Assembly: GCA_022561215.1 (NCBI GenBank)
Contig: JADFRQ010000007.1
Span: forward strand, 21,725 to 85,724
Direction of reading: 5' to 3'
Length of the DNA stretch: 64,000 bases
Source of the DNA: Chloroflexota bacterium
GTDB taxonomy: Bacteria; Chloroflexota; Anaerolineae; Anaerolineales; E44-bin32
Shown: positions 61,584 to 64,000 of the stretch, piece after piece
Position numbering within the stretch: the stretch's first letter is position 1
Layout of the letters: every line of letters begins with the position of its first letter
Translations under genes and position numbers: made by a program
Notes under the pieces: model-generated
The model's input: only the letters and a program-made list of their open reading frames with translations
Databases searched by the model: none
Told to the model about the DNA's origin: nothing

Positions 61584-61661
61584 AATTATGGGTAAATGGC
61601 TCTGCGCCTTTATTTCTTTTCAGGCGGGCAAATGTAGGCATTCTCTGGGGAGAATTGATCT

Positions 61662-62564
61662 TCAATTATTTTGACCTATGGCGATGACTACATTTCCCTT
61701 TTTGTGCCCTTTGTCGACATACCGGTGGGCCTCGGCAGTTTGCGCTAATGGATAACGTCTATCGATTACCGATTTTATCTTTCCCGCTTCAATAAGCTCT
61801 CTGAGAAAAACTAGATTCTCGGCTTTTTCGCTTGTCGAAGATGCAACGGAAAGATAGGTGCCATTTTTCTTAAGCGCACATTTGCTCTGCGATTTCGAAA
61901 TCTTGCCCACCGCGTCGAAAATAACATCATAGGTCTCACCGCTTTTGGTGAAATCTTCTTGGGTGTAATCAATGACATTATCGGCTCCCAGAGATTTCAC
62001 CATTTCCAAATTCGTGGTGCTGCATACCCCGGTAACTTCTGCCCCAAAGTATTTGGCAAGCTGCACCGCGTAAGTACCTACACTTCCAGAAGCTCCATAG
62101 ATAAGGGCTTTCTGTCCGCTCTGGATATTTCCTTTTCTAAGAAAATGCAATGCTGTATTTCCGCCAACAGGAACGGCAGCGGCTTCCTCATAGGTCATAT
62201 TGGCTGGTTTTATTGCCAGCATTCCGTCTTCAGACAGACATATGTACTCAGCATAAGTTCCCCCTCCAAAACCGGTGCTTGCAAAAACTTGATCGCCTTT
62301 CCTAAAGCGTGTTACATCTTCGCCGACTGCTTCAATTTCCCCGGCTAACTCATGTCCTAGAATTTTATTTCTGCCGAGACCAAAAATGAAATGAACCACT
62401 ATTCTGAAAGGGAATGTGAGACTTCGAGTTAATACGTCCCCAGCTGTTACCGTCGTCGCAACTATTCTTATTAGTACTTCATTGTCCTTGGGAGTAGGTT
62501 TTTCTACCTCTTTAAGCTTAAGAACATCAGGGGGCCCATACTTTTTGTAAACGATCGCTTTCAC
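61662..62564 (-). CDS. MDR NAD(P)-dependent quinone-oxidoreductase-like protein, copy 1
   Basis: A 300-residue zinc-independent medium-chain reductase: [34 protein letters not shown], and the cofactor motif [19 protein letters not shown]. Compared with its neighbour it lacks about 30 residues after NGTYLSV, before [17 protein letters not shown], in the loop between the Rossmann domain and the C-terminus. The frame is kept. It is a tandem paralogue of the next gene, with patches of near-identity such as [17 protein letters not shown]. Probably cytoplasmic and NADPH-dependent. Confidence 0.85.
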   Translation of the reverse strand: MKAIVYKKYGPPDVLKLKEVEKPTPKDNEVLIRIVATTVTAGDVLTRSLTFPFRIVVHFIFGLGRNKILGHELAGEIEAVGEDVTRFRKGDQVFASTGFGGGTYAEYICLSEDGMLAIKPANMTYEEAAAVPVGGNTALHFLRKGNIQSGQKALIYGASGSVGTYAVQLAKYFGAEVTGVCSTTNLEMVKSLGADNVIDYTQEDFTKSGETYDVIFDAVGKISKSQSKCALKKNGTYLSVASSTSEKAENLVFLRELIEAGKIKSVIDRRYPLAQTAEAHRYVDKGHKKGNVVIAIGQNN

Positions 62565-62586
62565 GAGGATTCCTCTAGCCTTGAAG

Positions 62587-63609
62587 TTAGGTTTTATTAT
62601 TGTTTTTCATAGTTATGACTACTTTTCCTCGGGCGTGTCCATCTTCAAGATAGCGGAGAGCTTCAGGAACCTCACTTAACGGGTAACGTCTATCGATTAC
62701 TGGTACGACTTTGCCGGATTCAAAAAGCTCTTCCAAAAAGGCCAAATCTTCCTTGTTGTTTGGTTTCCACATCACGCTTCCCATTTTCTTGCTCCCTGTC
62801 ATTGAAATCAATGGTCCAAGAGTAAAAGCTTGGATAACTGCAGCCATGGAACCTCCGACAAAGACATAAATTCCCTTGGGGCTTAAAGCACGCTTGTAAG
62901 CGAAAATCGAACGATAGGCCACAACATCAAGAATGAGGTCATAACGCTGCCCAGATTTGGTGAAATCTTCTTGAGTGTAATCAATGACATGGTCCGCACC
63001 AATCGAGCGCAGCATGTCCAATTTTCTCGCGCTATCCACGCCAGTTACTTCAGCCCCGAACGATTTGGCAATCTGCACCGCAAACGTACCCACACCACCA
63101 CCCGCACCATTAATTAAAACTCTTTGTCCAGGCTGAACCTGTCCATTATCCGATAGCATAAGGCTGGGCGAAGATGGCGCAACAGCTCGAAGATTCTGAA
63201 GGGCCACGACTGCCGATGTAGGTACGGCTGCGGCTTCCTCGAATGACATACTGACCGGTTTCAGCCTTAATGCATTTTCAGGAACACAAACATACTCCGC
63301 AAAAGCTCCAAAACCTAACGGAAAAGATAAGTCCCCCCATACCTCATCACCTGGCTGAAATTGCTTTACGTTTACCCCAACCGCTTCAATCCGTCCGGCA
63401 ATGTCAGATCCGAGTATTTTATGCGCTGGTTTTAGAGGCGCCATCATACGGATCACGAACACACCTCTCAAGGTTTCAAAATCAGGGGCATTTAAGGATG
63501 TCGCATGAATTTTTACCAGTGCTTCATCCTCCTTTGGGATAGGTTTGTTTACCTCTTTTAGCCGAAGAACATTCGGAGATCCGTATTTTGTACATACGAT
63601 CGCTTTCAT
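62587..63609 (-). CDS. MDR NAD(P)-dependent quinone-oxidoreductase-like protein, copy 2
   Basis: A full-length 340-residue relative of copy 1: [56 protein letters not shown] and [22 protein letters not shown] lies before the ATG. It is the upstream member of the pair, 22 bases from copy 1, so they are one operon. The substrate could be a quinone, enone or aldehyde and is not readable. Confidence 0.88.
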   Translation of the reverse strand: MKAIVCTKYGSPNVLRLKEVNKPIPKEDEALVKIHATSLNAPDFETLRGVFVIRMMAPLKPAHKILGSDIAGRIEAVGVNVKQFQPGDEVWGDLSFPLGFGAFAEYVCVPENALRLKPVSMSFEEAAAVPTSAVVALQNLRAVAPSSPSLMLSDNGQVQPGQRVLINGAGGGVGTFAVQIAKSFGAEVTGVDSARKLDMLRSIGADHVIDYTQEDFTKSGQRYDLILDVVAYRSIFAYKRALSPKGIYVFVGGSMAAVIQAFTLGPLISMTGSKKMGSVMWKPNNKEDLAFLEELFESGKVVPVIDRRYPLSEVPEALRYLEDGHARGKVVITMKNNNKT

Positions 63610-63690
63610 GAGTTTCCTCCTTATTTACTTTTATCGGGCCTTGCAATCTCCGTACATTTCTGTTCTGGCAGACTCGGAAAGGATTGCGGA

Positions 63691-64000
63691 TTATGTGAAT
63701 CCCTTAACGATCAGCCATACCCCTAGAACTAGTTCGAATGGAAGGTATAGAAGTCCGACTGCCATTATGGGGTGAGTGAAATCACGATCATAGAGCTGCA
63801 AAAGGACAGGTATTAAGAGCAGGCTGACCGCTACAAGGCCCCAGAGAGATAATGCCTGTGGGATGACCCCCGAATTAAGAAACAGGGAATACCACAATAT
63901 TCCACCCAAGCAGAAGAATAAGACATGTATACGGGTTCCCTGTCTATCAATGCCGTAATACAAGAAGTCACCCAGCGTTTGAAAGTAAGAGGGTTCTGGA
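63691..64000 (-). CDS. DUF4386 family membrane protein, 3' part
   Basis: The C-terminal 103 residues of a membrane protein that continues beyond the window. The track begins at an internal TTG, but the frame is open to the edge (PEPSYFQTLGDFLYYGID). Three hydrophobic segments (FFCLGGILWYSLFLNSGVIP, LWGLVAVSLLLIPVLLQLY, LLYLPFELVLGVWLIV) and the spacing of PQALSLWG match the end of DUF4386 proteins. Function unknown. Confidence 0.7.
   Translation of the reverse strand, partial: PEPSYFQTLGDFLYYGIDRQGTRIHVLFFCLGGILWYSLFLNSGVIPQALSLWGLVAVSLLLIPVLLQLYDRDFTHPIMAVGLLYLPFELVLGVWLIVKGFT

Overview
The window looks like a fragment of a mesophilic Chloroflexota chromosome, most likely class Anaerolineae. 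This is inferred from the gene set and not from any search. The hints are SLH repeats of the cysteine-bearing type (C...P..(F/Y)CP), Thr/Pro-rich TPTPT-type linkers on membrane-anchored proteins, a RodZ-like HTH protein with such a tail, and a MAQNPHDYKG-type small membrane protein beside an ABC-F gene. Base composition looks close to balanced. I see no rRNA, tRNA, CRISPR array, phage block or complete insertion sequence.

Layout. 1-3.0 kb: two decayed genes, a HerA-like ATPase with several lesions and an MFS transporter remnant. 3.1-9.8 kb: a lipoprotein, a MoaD-like/BNR-repeat pair, tsaD, an M24 peptidase, and selA coupled to a small membrane protein. 9.8-18 kb: ABC-F ATPase, LCP cell-wall ligase, atypical SDR, PAP2 phosphatase, alkyltransferase-like protein, MFS exporter, nitrilase remnant and an Lgt-like protein. 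18-27.9 kb: GNAT proteins, NfeD plus a frameshifted SPFH gene, rplI with a long acidic tail, rodZ-like, rimO, two small membrane proteins, moaA and a HAD hydrolase. 27.9-28.4 kb: a compact promoter, 17-codon ORF and terminator unit ahead of a SWIM-type zinc protein. 28.4-32 kb: flippase-like UPF0104 protein, FAD oxidoreductase and M29 aminopeptidase. 32.3-37.4 kb: a large hybrid sensor kinase broken by frameshifts and a stop.

37.5-44.6 kb: a MITE-like element, a CDP-alcohol phosphotransferase with an extra membrane domain, then a tight seven-gene minus-strand operon (GTP cyclohydrolase II, RibD-type reductase, MDR dehydrogenase, PTPS-like enzyme, GT4 glycosyltransferase, small membrane protein, methyltransferase). 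I read it as an uncharacterised pteridine- or pyrimidine-derived glycoside pathway, and it is the best candidate here for an undescribed system. 45.2-54.8 kb: surface biology, with two modular anchored proteins sharing one N-terminal module, a DPGSGS small protein/methyltransferase/sulfatase-like operon, and a large secreted DUF4091-SLH protein. 54.8-64 kb: a second MITE-like element, an AlkZ-related winged-helix protein, a dehydratase/cyclodeaminase/aminotransferase trio, larC, an internally duplicated membrane protein, tandem MDR reductases and the end of a DUF4386 gene.

Housekeeping genes (tsaD, rplI, rimO, moaA, selA) are intact. Frame lesions are confined to four accessory loci, and nearly all shift the frame in the same direction. 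Whether this is real decay or assembly error cannot be decided from one sequence.
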